DNA from: Toxorhynchites rutilus septentrionalis
Taxonomy: Eukaryota; Arthropoda; Insecta; Diptera; Culicidae
Length of the DNA: 64,000 nt
Direction: 5' to 3'
NCBI RefSeq assembly: GCF_029784135.1
Contig: NC_073744.1
Span: forward strand, 78,533,935-78,597,934
This document shows, piece by piece, positions 1 through 10,192 of this stretch. A model generated the notes under the pieces. It saw only the letters and a program-made list of their open reading frames with translations. It had not been told where the DNA came from and searched no databases. Position numbers and translations under genes: made by a program. Position 1 is the first letter of the stretch, and each line of letters begins with the position of its first letter.

Positions 1-290
1 GCGTCTCATTCTATACACACCCACACACACATACACATCAAATTCTAGCGCCCGCTTTGTCTTCGTTCGTTCTAAGCAAAGCATAAAAACAACAGCGCAC
101 CCCCATTTGAACCGTATACGCTTGTGTGAAGAAAAATGGGCCTGATTCTGGAATACAATTCGAATACACTTCACGGTGGAAACGGAATGAAACGTATCCG
201 CGGTGTCGGTATGGTGTCGACATCTGGATACGAGATTAGTTTCCTGCTAAACTTTTCATTATAATATCAAATTATCTTCAGATTAAATTT
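1..290. other. Unassigned flank
   Basis: I see no gene here. A short CA-rich run (about 15-35) is the only simple sequence. The short open frame on the minus strand has no recognisable motif. Confidence 0.4.
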
Positions 291-541
291 TGACGTAGGA
301 CTACGTCTTTCATTTCTATACCGGGGTGTAAAATCAAAGTTTCGAAAACGAAAGCGTTACACCGGAGACCGAGATTTTGAGCGTTAATAGCTCCTAAACA
401 ACTGAACGAAATGGTATGATAAACACTTCATTCGAAAGATAAAATATCTACGCGTTCTATACTTGTTACTTTTTGATCCAAAAACTTGTTTCAATAGTCT
501 TAAAATTGCTTTCAAAACAGGCTATTGAAATCACCAATCGG

Positions 542-577
542 TATATAAGCGAGCGCCGCTCGGAAATCCACTCAGTT
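542..577 (+). promoter_or_regulatory. Possible Pol II core promoter in family A (TATA plus initiator)
   Basis: TATATAAG at 542 is followed by TCAGTT at 572-577, which matches the arthropod initiator. The spacing of about 30 bases is what TFIID-dependent promoters use. The same block recurs at 55194 with a TATA match and at 34625 in A3 with a weaker TATA. Promoter activity itself is inferred. Confidence 0.35.
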
Positions 578-828
578 CTAATTGAACAGCGATTGGAGCA
601 TGCTGTCGCTGTTGTGGTGAAGCTCTTCGTTTATCATGAAAGCGCGGATGAACGGTGTCACCAAGAGCCTGTTTGTGCACCCTAGGCCAGAAGGGAATCC
701 ATCAGGAGGAGAGTGATGCCACAAACGGTTCCCCGGGAAGCTACACACACATACACGCGCGGAATTCTTTCCGTTTGGATGCCATTCAGCATTGAGAAAG
801 ATCCGGAAAGATCTAATCATTTCTGGAA

Positions 829-3092
829 AATAATCTGCCAGTTCCTCTGGGAATTCAAAAATACATTCATGTGAAAGAGTTTATTTGAATGTTTTCTATC
901 CATGTAACACTGTGACCAAATATGTTTCAATCAAGTGCTATTAACAGGTGGTTATCAAATTAGTATTAACCACTGGTGGGCTTCTAGTATCGAGGAAAAT
1001 GTGGAAATATCTGATCGTTACTGAAAATAATCTGCCAGTTCCTCTGGGAATTTAAAAATACATTCATGTGAAAGAGTTTATTTTAATGTTTTCTATCCAT
1101 GTAACACTGTGACCAAATACATTTGGTTTTGTGATTTTTCAATCAATCGCAATTAACAGGATAGCTTCTGAAGATTATTCTTCCCCATCAGTAGGATATT
1201 TCCGTATCCAATATTGTATGCGCCCGCAATCGATTATTGCTCAGTCGTCGAAAGTTCCGAGCTCAGAGAGTTCATTCCCCTCTAGTTTGCCTTCCAAATT
1301 GCCATCGTAAACCACACCTTTTCTCGATTCAATCACACACAAAAAGCATACTTAAGCGATATTCTGGTGGTGAGACACATTCATTTTTCGTGAGGACTTC
1401 GACAAGACAACATCGTTGCCTAACGTGCTGGAGGAGGTGGACGGCGAAGGATCGACACATACACGCGCAGAATTCTTGCCGTTTGGATGCCATTCAGCAT
1501 CGAGAAAGTTCCGGAAAGATCTAATCATTGCTGGAAAATGATCTGCCAGTTCCTCTGGGAATTTAAAAATACATTCATGTGAAAGAGTTTATTTGAATGT
1601 TTTCTATCCATGTAACACTGTGACCAAATATGTTTCAATCAAGTGCTATTAAGGCAAGGCGCAAATTGAGACGCATATAGCGCGAGTAACTTGGCGCGAT
1701 ATAGCGCCTGTTTTTGTGGCTAATAAAAACAGATAGAAGGGCGCAAATTGGCCAGATGACGCGAGATGGTGGAGCGCTCGTGAGACACGACTCGCGCGAC
1801 GCTGTGGCTGAACCACAGTTGCTCGTGCTGGTCATGCCGGTTGTGGTAGTTGTGTTGGTGAACAATCATATAGCGCCGTGGATTTAACACTGTATGGCTG
1901 TACTGGTCGGGAGATTGTGTTAGTAAATAAATATATCGCGCAACTCTGTGTTAATCAGTCATTGAATGCGAGTGGCATGTTATTTACACCAAACTGCGAC
2001 TCAATATACGCTCCAACACGCTACGTTTGTGGCACGTATGAGTCGTGTTGGTAGTCTCGCGTTCGCTTACGAGCGCTATACGCTTCTCAATTTGCGCCTA
2101 GCCTAACAGATGGTTATCGAGTTAGCATTAACCACTGGTGGGCTTCCAGTATCGAGGAAAATGTGAAAATATCTAATCGTTACTGAAAATAATCTGCTAG
2201 TTCCTCTTGGAATTTAAAAATACATTCATGTGCAAGAGTTTATTTGAATGTTTTCTATCCATGTAACACTGTGACCAAATATGTTTCAAGCAAGTGCTAT
2301 TAACAGATGGTTATTGAATTAGCATTATCCACTGGTGGGCTTCCAGTATCGAGGAAAATGTGGAAATATCTGATCGTTACTGAAAATAATCTGCCAGTTC
2401 CTCTGGGAATTTAAAAATACATTCATGTGAAAGAGTTTATTTTAATGTTTTCTATCCATGTAACACTGTGACCAAATACATTTGGTTTTGTGATTTTTCA
2501 ATCAATCGCAATTAACAGAATAGCTTCTGAAGATTATTCTTCCCCATCAGTAGGATATTTCCGTATCCAATATTGTATGCGCCCGCAATCGATTATTGCT
2601 CAGTCGCCGAAAGTTCCGAGCTCAGAGAGTTCATTCCCCTCTAGTTTGCCTTCCAAATTGCCATCGTAAACCACACCTTCTCTCGATTCAATCACACACA
2701 AAAAGCATACTTAGGCGATATTCTGGTGGTGAGACACATTCATTTTTCGTGAGGACATCGACAAGACAACATCGTTGCCTAACGTGCTGGAGGAGGTGGA
2801 CGGCGAAGGATCGACACATACAAGCACAGAATTCTTGCCGTTTGGATGCCATTCAGCATCGAGAAAGTTCCGGAAAGATCTAATCATTGCTGGAAAATAA
2901 TCTGCCAGTTCCTCTGGGAATTCAAAAATACATTCATGTGAAAGAGTTTATTTGAATGTTTTCTATCCATGTAACACTGTGACCAAATATTTTTCAATCA
3001 AGTACTATTAACAGGTGGTTATCGAGTTAGTATTAACCACTGGTGGGCTTCCAGTATCGAGGAAAATGTGGAAATATCTAATCGTTGCTGGA
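829..3092 (+). repeat. Tandem duplication of a ~905-bp unit inside A1
   Basis: Sequence from 829 recurs from 2188 with a constant offset of 1359. Subtracting the 451-bp MITE and its 3-bp target duplication leaves a unit of about 905 bp. A third, partial unit starts near 3093. Inside each unit the motif AATAATCTGCC recurs about 197 bp apart (829 and 1026; 2188 and about 2385), so there is a repeat within the repeat. The units are nearly identical, which points to a recent duplication. The MITE sits only in the first unit and so came later. Confidence 0.8.
1653..2103. mobile_element. 451-bp MITE with TAA target duplication (PIF/Harbinger-like)
   Basis: The ends are GGCAAGGCGCAAATTGAG and the inverse of GGCTAGGCGCAAATTGAG, and the inverted repeat extends for roughly 33 bp with a few mismatches. 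TAA flanks both sides (1650-1652 and 2104-2106). The uninterrupted host sequence, CTATTAACAG, is visible in the sister repeat unit near 3006. A 3-bp TWA duplication and GG-starting termini are typical of PIF/Harbinger elements. No transposase is encoded, so it is non-autonomous. Confidence 0.75.
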
Positions 3093-3489
3093 AAATAATC
3101 TGCCAGTTCCCCTTGGAATTGAAAATTACATTCAAGCGAAAGAGTATATTTTAATGTTTTTTATCCATAAAATATCCATATAATACATTTGGGTTTGTGA
3201 TTTGTCAATAAAGTACAGTTAGTAGGTTAGCTTCTGAAGATTATTCTTCAGAACAAGGTTTTTCGTATCCTATATTGGATGCATAAAACCTTGTGCCTCC
3301 AACGTAACGCTCTCGTTTTCGAAGTCCCCCAAATATTCATTTATTCATTCATTCAGAATGGAATCTCTAAATCAACGATAGTCCTACGTCACCCTTGCGG
3401 TTATACCATACATATAACCCACTTCCTGTTTTTGTATGAGATTATTATATCACATGAAGAAAACAAAGTTTTCCACTCACTTTTCCACT

Positions 3490-4101
3490 AATTTTTTTAT
3501 TGCTATAAAAAGAACTAAGTAAACAGAGAAATGAGAAATTTTAAAATAAAAAAAAAATGCAAAAACTAAACATTGAGAAAATCAAAATTTGGAATATTGA
3601 AAATCAAGAAGATTAGAAGATTGTAAAGATTAGGGTGAAAAAATAGCGAAAGAATTAAACTAAAAAAAAACTAAATTATGATATATAAAACTTGAGAAAA
3701 TTGAGTAATTCATTCAATTCAATTCAAAATTAGGAAATCTAATGATTGAGAAAATTGAAAATTTCTGAAAAGAAATCCACGAAATTAAAAATTGAAACAA
3801 TTGAAAATTAAGAAAGTCAAATTTCGAGACAATTGAAAATTTAGATTATTTTGAAATTTAAAAAAATAAAAATCTAGAACATAAAGAATTGTGAAAACTT
3901 CAAATTAAATCTTTAAAAAATATTGAGAAGGTTTTAAATTGTGCAAACTAAATATTGAGAAAATTAAAAATCAGGAAAGTAAAAATATAGAAGATTCAAA
4001 GTTAAGAGGATGAAAAATTGAGAAAAATTTAAATAAAAAAAACTCAGTATCAAGAAAATCTAAAAATTGATGATAAAATTAGATAATAAAATTGATAATA
4101 A
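3490..4101. repeat. A-rich degenerate simple repeat, left part
   Basis: This is a low-complexity tract built from diverged versions of TTGAGAAAATTAAAAATT. The same texture resumes at about 10195, directly after LINE-1. The two blocks were therefore one array of about 1.2 kb before LINE-1 inserted. No gene is present. Confidence 0.8.
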
Positions 4102-4609
4102 CATTGCTTCGACAACTCGCAAGCAGATCGGTCGAACCTATATTTGATCCGATACAGGTGTTTTTTTTTACATCCGTTTCTAGTGTGTATTTTTTCATCT
4201 GGTGCGCTGCGAGCGAGTAAAGCTCATAAAAAGAGGTGCGCTATCGAGACAATCCGGCAGCAAGTCACATCATCACACACGCTACACAGCAGCGGGGTAG
4301 AAGTTTATTTTCCTCTTACCTCTTCCATCATTCTGTATAGCTTCTGTGCTCGATTTATACCATTGTTTATCATTGTGTTTATCATATCGGCAAGCGTTGG
4401 CATTAGGGGTGTTCATTTCTTACATCACCGTTGAACTTTTATTGGAACTTTTTTCATTTTCAAATTACACATAATAACAAAAATTGAAATAAATAAAATT
4501 TTCAACAATAACTTATATAGAAATATAATTTCTTTTACTAATTTATATTTTCCAAATTATTATATTCTGTTCATATCGAACAGTTGTCTACTTCTTCGTT
4601 TTTATTAAT

Positions 4610-6004
4610 ATGGCAGAGGGCGGGGAGGATCCCCCACCCACACCAAAGAATATATCAGATAATGAACCTCCTCCTGAAGAGCAGGAGGATGAAACAGAAG
4701 ATGAGGAGGAAAATTCTGTATACGAAATAGAAAGCTCTGAAGATGAGGAAAAAGACGAGAAGCAGGATTTTCGTCTAAAAGAATACCCTGATGGCGCCAA
4801 AGGCCCATTTATCGTACATTTTAGACGAAAATCCAAACCTCTTAACGTCATTCGCATCTCAAAAGAGTTGACACAGAAATTTTCCGAAGTTACCGAGATT
4901 ACTCGGATGGGGCCAGACAAATTACGAGTTGTCGTCTCCAGCAGAACCCAAGCGAATGAAATAACGCGCTGTGATCTCTTTGCGATCGAGTATCGCGTAT
5001 ACGTACCCTGTTGCAACGTTGAAATAGACGGTGTAATAAACGAAAAGGGTTTGACTCGAAAAGAGATACTCGATGGTGTCGGTCGCTTCAAGAACTCTTC
5101 ACTTAAAAGTGTGAAGATTCTTGCATGCGATCGACTGAAATCTGTGTCACTTAAAAATGACAAACGAGTTCTCAATCGGACAAACTCTTTTCGCGTGACA
5201 TTTGAGGGTTCCGCCCTTCCAAACTACGTTGCAATAGGTGCACTTCGTTTACCTGTTCGGTTGTTTGTACCCCGGGTAATGAAATGCAACAAATGTATGC
5301 AACTCGGTCACACGGCCGCCTATTGTTGCAACAAAAAACGTTGCGCAGATTGTGGAGAGAGCCATGATGAGAATCCTTGCCCGAAAGAGCGCAAGTGTCT
5401 TCATTGCGGCGGGACTCCTCATGATCTTACTCAATGCCCGGTGTACATACAACGAGGGGAAAAAATCAAGCGTTCCTTAAAAGAACGTTCCAAGCGGACT
5501 TATGCAGAAATGCTTAAGAGTCCCGTTCCAACGACTCAGGACAATCCCTACTCCATTCTGCAGAGCGACGAGCCTGTTGCTGACGCTCCCAATGCAGGAA
5601 GTTCCGGTACATCGCAGGGTGCCATCAGGAAAAGAAAAATTACTTCTTTTCCATCACTCCCCAGAAAGAAAACCGAAACTTCCCAAGTTGGAATGAAAAC
5701 TCGAATCGAACGTGCTGAGAATAGACCGAACCAAGTACCTCCTGGTTTAAGCGGTTCTTCTACGCACCAGGGGTCCTCAGCACTTCCCGGAGCAGCACCC
5801 AACACGTCTGCTCCTTTTTCGCGGTCGAGGCAACAGCAACAATCTGGCTTGCTTGCGCTTTCTGACCTGGTAGACAACATTTTAAATGCTTTAAATATAA
5901 ATGACCCTCTTAAAAGCATAGTATTATGTTTGCTTCCGATTGTGAGAACATTTTTGAAAGAAACATGTGGTTTTTTGGCAGCGTTCATTTCCCTCGATGC
6001 CTGA
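4610..6004 (+). CDS. LINE-1 ORF1 nucleic-acid-binding (Gag-like) protein
   Basis: This 464-residue protein would bind the element's RNA in the retrotransposition particle. Visible features are an acidic N-terminus (about residues 20-52, rich in Glu and Asp), a basic central region, and three consecutive zinc knuckles at residues 226-276. The first and third are CX2CX4HX4C and the middle one is CX2CX3HX4C. The C-terminal third is rich in Ser, Pro and Gln. It shares this layout with ORF1 of LINE-2, including the phrase VPPG before a Ser-rich tail and a hydrophobic C-terminus. The frame is fully open. Its stop lies 8 bases inside the likely start of ORF2. Family assignment is firm; whether the protein is made is unknown. 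Confidence 0.9.
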   Translation: MAEGGEDPPPTPKNISDNEPPPEEQEDETEDEEENSVYEIESSEDEEKDEKQDFRLKEYPDGAKGPFIVHFRRKSKPLNVIRISKELTQKFSEVTEITRMGPDKLRVVVSSRTQANEITRCDLFAIEYRVYVPCCNVEIDGVINEKGLTRKEILDGVGRFKNSSLKSVKILACDRLKSVSLKNDKRVLNRTNSFRVTFEGSALPNYVAIGALRLPVRLFVPRVMKCNKCMQLGHTAAYCCNKKRCADCGESHDENPCPKERKCLHCGGTPHDLTQCPVYIQRGEKIKRSLKERSKRTYAEMLKSPVPTTQDNPYSILQSDEPVADAPNAGSSGTSQGAIRKRKITSFPSLPRKKTETSQVGMKTRIERAENRPNQVPPGLSGSSTHQGSSALPGAAPNTSAPFSRSRQQQQSGLLALSDLVDNILNALNINDPLKSIVLCLLPIVRTFLKETCGFLAAFISLDA

Positions 6005-9000
6005 TTCAGGGCAAGAGGTCAAGGATTTGACCACTGTAATACAGTGGAATTGCAGAAGCATCATTCCTAAACTAGATCAGTTAAAATTTTTAGTTCACAG
6101 CTCTAACTGTGATGTATTTTCTCTCTGTGAAACATGGCTTTCTTCAGCCGATGAGCTGAATTTCCACGATTTCAATATTATTCGCCTCGATCGAAATGAC
6201 TCGTTTGGTGGCGTACTATTGGGGATTAAAAAATGTCACTCTTTCTTTAGAGTCACTCTCCCATCGATGACAGGCATTGAAGTTGTCGCTTGCCAGACAC
6301 AAATCAATGGCAAAGACCTCTGCATTGCTTCGATATATATCCCTCCCAGAACTACGGTAGGCCGCCATCAGTTCTTTGATACTATCGAGGCAATGCCGGA
6401 GCCGCGGTTAATCTTAGGTGATTTCAACTCCCATGGAACAGAATGGGGATCACTCTACGATGACAACCGTGCCACTTTGATTTATGATCTGTGCGACAAC
6501 TTCAAATTGACAGTTTTGAATACTGGGGAAGCAACCAGAATAGCCAACCCTCCTGCACGGGCAAGCATGCTAGACATATCTCTATGCTCTTCTTCGTTAT
6601 CCCTGGATTGCATGTGGAAGGTAATCCAAGATCCCCACGGTAGTGATCACCTACCAATAATTTTATCGATCGCTAATGAATCAAGCTTTCGTGAGTCAGT
6701 CAATATTTCGTATGACCTCACGAAGAATATTGACTGGAGAACATTTGCGGAAATAATATCTGAAGCAATTGTTTCAATGCATGAACTTCCTCCACTCGAA
6801 GAGTATAACTTTATATCGAGTTTGATTTACGAAAGCGCACTTCAAGCTGAAAAGAAACGTGTACCGGCTACCACTTTCCGACGTCGTCCTCCATCACTTT
6901 GGTGGGACAAGGAATGTTCAAAGGTCTACCTTGAAAAATCATCCGCTTTCAAAAAATTCAGGAAAACTGGATTAGTGGAATGGTTTCTAAAGTACCAAGC
7001 TCTAGAAGCCAAACTAAAAGGTTTGATTAAAGCAAAAAAGCGTGGATATTGGCGGAAGTTCGTCAATGGTTTGTCAAGGGAGACCGCTATGAGCACTCTT
7101 TGGAATACGGCTAGGAAAATGCGTGGCTGGAACCAGACAAACGAAAGTGAGGAATACTCTGACCGTTGGATTTTTAACTTTGCAAGGAAGGTTTGCCCCG
7201 ACACCGCTCCTGCACAGTACGTCGTACGCGACATTCCACTTCAAAGCTATTATGAGAATTTTTCGATGGTGGAATTCTCAATTGCCCTTCTCTCATGTAA
7301 CAATTCAGCTCCGGGGTCGGACAAGATTAAATTCAACTTGTTGAAGAATCTTCCCGACTTGGCAAAACAGCGTTTGCTGAACTTGTTCAACAAGTTTCTG
7401 GAGCTGAATATTGTCCCGCATGACTGGAGACAACTGAGAGTGATAGCCATACGGAAACCCAAAAAGCCGACTTGCGATCACAACTCGTATAGGCCGATTG
7501 CAATGTTATCCTGTATTCGTAAATTGTTAGAGAAAATGATTCTACTTCGTTTGGACAAGTGGGTCGAAACGAACAATTTGCTGTCAAATGCGCAGTTTGG
7601 CTTCCGCCGAGGTAAAGGGACAAATGATTGTCTCGCGCTGCTATCTTCTGAAATCCAAATCGCATTTGCTCGCAAAGAACAAATGGCTTCCGTTTTTCTC
7701 ATTATCAAAGGGGCATTTGATTCAGTTTCCATGGAAATTCTCTCAGAGAAACTTCATAATCGTGGACTTTCACCAATTCTGAATAATTTCCTGTACAATT
7801 TACTGTCAGAAAAGCACATGATTTTCTCTCATGGCAGCTCGAAATCTTCTCGATACAGTTTTATGGGCCTACCACAAGGCTCCTGCCTAAGCCCCCTCTT
7901 GTACAGTTTTTACGTCAATGATATGGATGATTGTCTAACTAGAGACTGCACGTTGAGACAACTTGCAGACGATGGAGTTATTTCCATCACGGGTACTAAT
8001 CCCGTCGTTCTGCAAAAGTCGTTGCAAGATACCCTGAACAATCTGTTCACGTGGGCCCTCAAGCTGGGTATCGAATTCTCTACGGAGAAAACTGAAATGG
8101 TCGTTTTTTCTAGGAAGCACGAACCCGCCCAATTCCAGCTTCACCTATCCGGCAAAACGATCAAGCACTCGATGTTTTTCAAATACCTTGGAGTATATTT
8201 TGACTCTAAATGTACCTGGGGAATACACATTGCGTATTTGAAACAGAAATGCCAGCAAAGAATCAATTTTCTCCAAACAATAACCGGAACATGGTGGGGC
8301 GCCCATCCAGGAGACCTCATTCAGTTATACAAAACAACGATATTATCAGTATTAGAATATGGCAGTTTTTGCTTCCGTTCAGCTGCCAGGATTCATATTC
8401 TCAAGCTGGAGAGAATACAATATCGTTGCTTGCGTATAGCCATGGGGTGTTTGCATTCGACACATACGATGAGTCTCGAAGTTTTGGCAGGAGTACCCCC
8501 GCTTACTCTTCGGTTCACAGAATTATCCTCCAGATTTCTCATCCGTTGCAAGATCATGAATCCATTGGTGATTGATAACTTCGAAAATCTACTCCAACTG
8601 ACTCCTCAGTCAAGTTTTATGTCTTTATACCATGAGTACCTTACCCACGACGTGCACCCTTCACCAGGCATCTCCAACCAAGTTTGCTTCCCATACTTCT
8701 GCAATTCCTCTGTCATTTTTGATCTGTCCATGCGACAAAAAATCCATGGAATCCCCGATCACCTACGCTCCGATTCTATTCCGCCGATATTTTCGGCAGA
8801 ATATGGGAATGTTAGATCTGATAAAATGTTCTTTACTGACGGTTCATTCATAAACGGGTCCACTGGCTTCGGCATCTTCAATGAAAATTCCAGTGCCTCT
8901 TTCAAACTCAAAGATCCTTGTTCCGTGTATGTCGCTGAACTGGGTGCGATATATTACGCATTAGGGATCATTGAAACATTGCCCATCGACCACTATTTTA

Positions 9001-9677
9001 TTTTTTCAGACAGTCTCAGCTCAATAGAGGCAATCCGCTCAATGAAAGTTGATAAATGCTCATCTTATTTCCTAACAAGAATAAGACAACTATTGAGTGT
9101 TTTGGTCGAAAAATTATTCAAGATTACCTTAGCATGGGTTCCCTCTCATTGCTCGATTCCGGGGAATGAGAAAGCGGACTCGCTAGCTAAGGTGGGCGCT
9201 TTAGAAGGCACACTTTTTGAAAGGCAAATTGCTTATAATGAATTTTTTCACATTCCTCGTCAGTATACGCTCGTAAGTTGGCAGCGCATGTGGAGTGGTG
9301 ATGAGTTCGGTCGTTGGTTACACACGATTATCCCTAAGGTCTCGACGAGTGCATGGTTCAAGGGATTGAATGTAGGTCGTGATTTCATTCGCGTGATATC
9401 TCGGCTTATGTCCAATCACTACAACCTAAACGCGCATCTCTATCGCATTGGGCTCGCAGCAACCAATCTTTGTGATTGTGGCGATGGCTACCACGACATC
9501 GAGCATGTTGTCTGGTCGTGTATCCGGTTCCATGCTGCTCGCTCTCAGCTCTCCAGAGCGTTGAGGGCACAAGGCAGACAATCGGATATCCCCGTCCGGG
9601 ATATCTTAGGTAGCCGTGATCCTGATCTTCTGCTTCATCTATACCTGTTCCTCAGAAACGCCGATGTCAACGTTTAA
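5997..9677 (+). CDS. LINE-1 ORF2: endonuclease, reverse transcriptase and RNase H
   Basis: This 1226-residue polyprotein would nick target DNA and copy the element RNA at the nick. In order: an APE-type endonuclease with GDFN at 141-144 and SDHLPI around 216-221; reverse transcriptase with motif C reading LADDG (Asp 658-659); RNase H with Asp948, Glu981, Asp1005 and Asp1061; and a C-terminal CDCG...H...H...C zinc-binding-like segment. An upstream in-frame ATG at 5967 exists, but I chose 5997 because LINE-2 has the same ATG/stop overlap. The frame is fully open. However, motif A reads LIIKGAFD where LINE-2 has LDIKGAFD, so residue 569 is Ile in place of the metal-binding Asp. The reverse transcriptase is therefore probably inactive despite the open frame. 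Confidence 0.9.
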   Translation: MPDSGQEVKDLTTVIQWNCRSIIPKLDQLKFLVHSSNCDVFSLCETWLSSADELNFHDFNIIRLDRNDSFGGVLLGIKKCHSFFRVTLPSMTGIEVVACQTQINGKDLCIASIYIPPRTTVGRHQFFDTIEAMPEPRLILGDFNSHGTEWGSLYDDNRATLIYDLCDNFKLTVLNTGEATRIANPPARASMLDISLCSSSLSLDCMWKVIQDPHGSDHLPIILSIANESSFRESVNISYDLTKNIDWRTFAEIISEAIVSMHELPPLEEYNFISSLIYESALQAEKKRVPATTFRRRPPSLWWDKECSKVYLEKSSAFKKFRKTGLVEWFLKYQALEAKLKGLIKAKKRGYWRKFVNGLSRETAMSTLWNTARKMRGWNQTNESEEYSDRWIFNFARKVCPDTAPAQYVVRDIPLQSYYENFSMVEFSIALLSCNNSAPGSDKIKFNLLKNLPDLAKQRLLNLFNKFLELNIVPHDWRQLRVIAIRKPKKPTCDHNSYRPIAMLSCIRKLLEKMILLRLDKWVETNNLLSNAQFGFRRGKGTNDCLALLSSEIQIAFARKEQMASVFLIIKGAFDSVSMEILSEKLHNRGLSPILNNFLYNLLSEKHMIFSHGSSKSSRYSFMGLPQGSCLSPLLYSFYVNDMDDCLTRDCTLRQLADDGVISITGTNPVVLQKSLQDTLNNLFTWALKLGIEFSTEKTEMVVFSRKHEPAQFQLHLSGKTIKHSMFFKYLGVYFDSKCTWGIHIAYLKQKCQQRINFLQTITGTWWGAHPGDLIQLYKTTILSVLEYGSFCFRSAARIHILKLERIQYRCLRIAMGCLHSTHTMSLEVLAGVPPLTLRFTELSSRFLIRCKIMNPLVIDNFENLLQLTPQSSFMSLYHEYLTHDVHPSPGISNQVCFPYFCNSSVIFDLSMRQKIHGIPDHLRSDSIPPIFSAEYGNVRSDKMFFTDGSFINGSTGFGIFNENSSASFKLKDPCSVYVAELGAIYYALGIIETLPIDHYFIFSDSLSSIEAIRSMKVDKCSSYFLTRIRQLLSVLVEKLFKITLAWVPSHCSIPGNEKADSLAKVGALEGTLFERQIAYNEFFHIPRQYTLVSWQRMWSGDEFGRWLHTIIPKVSTSAWFKGLNVGRDFIRVISRLMSNHYNLNAHLYRIGLAATNLCDCGDGYHDIEHVVWSCIRFHAARSQLSRALRAQGRQSDIPVRDILGSRDPDLLLHLYLFLRNADVNV

Positions 9678-10192
9678 TGATGTTTCCTTCGATGTGTCCC
9701 CGTTTCATATCCCTTCTATCCAAACGATAAACTTTTACTTAGTCGCGGCAATACATACACACACTCTTTACAGATACACGGGCCAAAGGTTGTGCAGTCC
9801 ACTGATCATTCAACAAGAGCCAAAGGTTGTACCGCTTATGACAACTCTACACGAGCTGATGATTGCGCCGGCTAGTGACCATTCTATCCTGGATTCCTCG
9901 AGTCGAGAAAGACGCACCACGCTAGATATGGGGTACAGACTAGGGGGGCGTTGCTGATTAATGGTCAGCTGCATCCCAATAGGAAGTATCCCGTGTCGGG
10001 CACACGTACAGAGCATCGAAGACTGCAACATACCAATTATGAGAACACTTGTAATACTAACCTCGAGTCAACCGCGAGTAATCGGTTACATATTACTAAC
10101 ATAGTTGTAAGCAAACATTGTCGAAATATTGAACTCCCGGCCCCGTTAGGCTGACGCCATATGAGCCTTAATAAAAATATATATTTTGGATA
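9678..10192 (+). other. LINE-1 3' UTR
   Basis: This is non-coding sequence ending in TTTTGG and an A-rich tail. From about 9768 to the end it matches, in reverse complement, the insertion at 57301-57720. That match independently defines the 3' end of the element. The short open frames here are incidental. Confidence 0.8.

Larger units (their letters stand above)
291..3430 (+). mobile_element. Family A repeat copy A1 (HINE/Helentron-like, non-autonomous)
   Basis: The left end begins TGACGTAGGACTACGTC, a hairpin with 7-bp arms around a 2-base centre. Near the right end is the inverted sequence GTCCTACGTCA (3381-3391), followed by a hairpin with stem GGTTATA and then a T run. The same two ends bound copies A2, A3 and A4. 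The left flank and right end are both T-rich, and no long target duplication is visible. No protein is encoded: the two 95-residue open frames inside are products of an internal tandem duplication. Inverted subterminal repeats, a 3' hairpin, internal tandem repeats and T-rich target sites together recall Helentron-derived HINE/DINE-1 elements. That assignment is inferred from architecture. Confidence 0.6.
4102..10192 (+). mobile_element. LINE-1: nearly full-length I-clade non-LTR retrotransposon
   Basis: The element has a 5' UTR of about 508 bases, ORF1 (4610-6004), ORF2 (5997-9677), a 3' UTR and a 3' end TTTTGG followed by an A-rich tail. Presence of an RNase H domain and three ORF1 zinc knuckles places it in the I clade; mosquito members of this clade include MosquI. 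The 5' start is set by the resemblance of CATTGCTTCG here to CATTCGCTAT at the start of LINE-2. Because the target is A-rich, the target duplication cannot be read with confidence. Confidence 0.85.

Noticed and set aside
1237..2883. Two nearly identical 95-residue open frames (1237-1524 and 2596-2883) as a duplicated gene
   Set aside because: They lie in the tandem duplication of a non-coding repeat. The homologous region of A3 (35150-35620) does not keep the frame, and no motif is seen.
4588..5175. 195-residue minus-strand frame opposite LINE-1 ORF1
   Set aside because: It is a shadow of the real ORF1, which has zinc knuckles and a counterpart in LINE-2.
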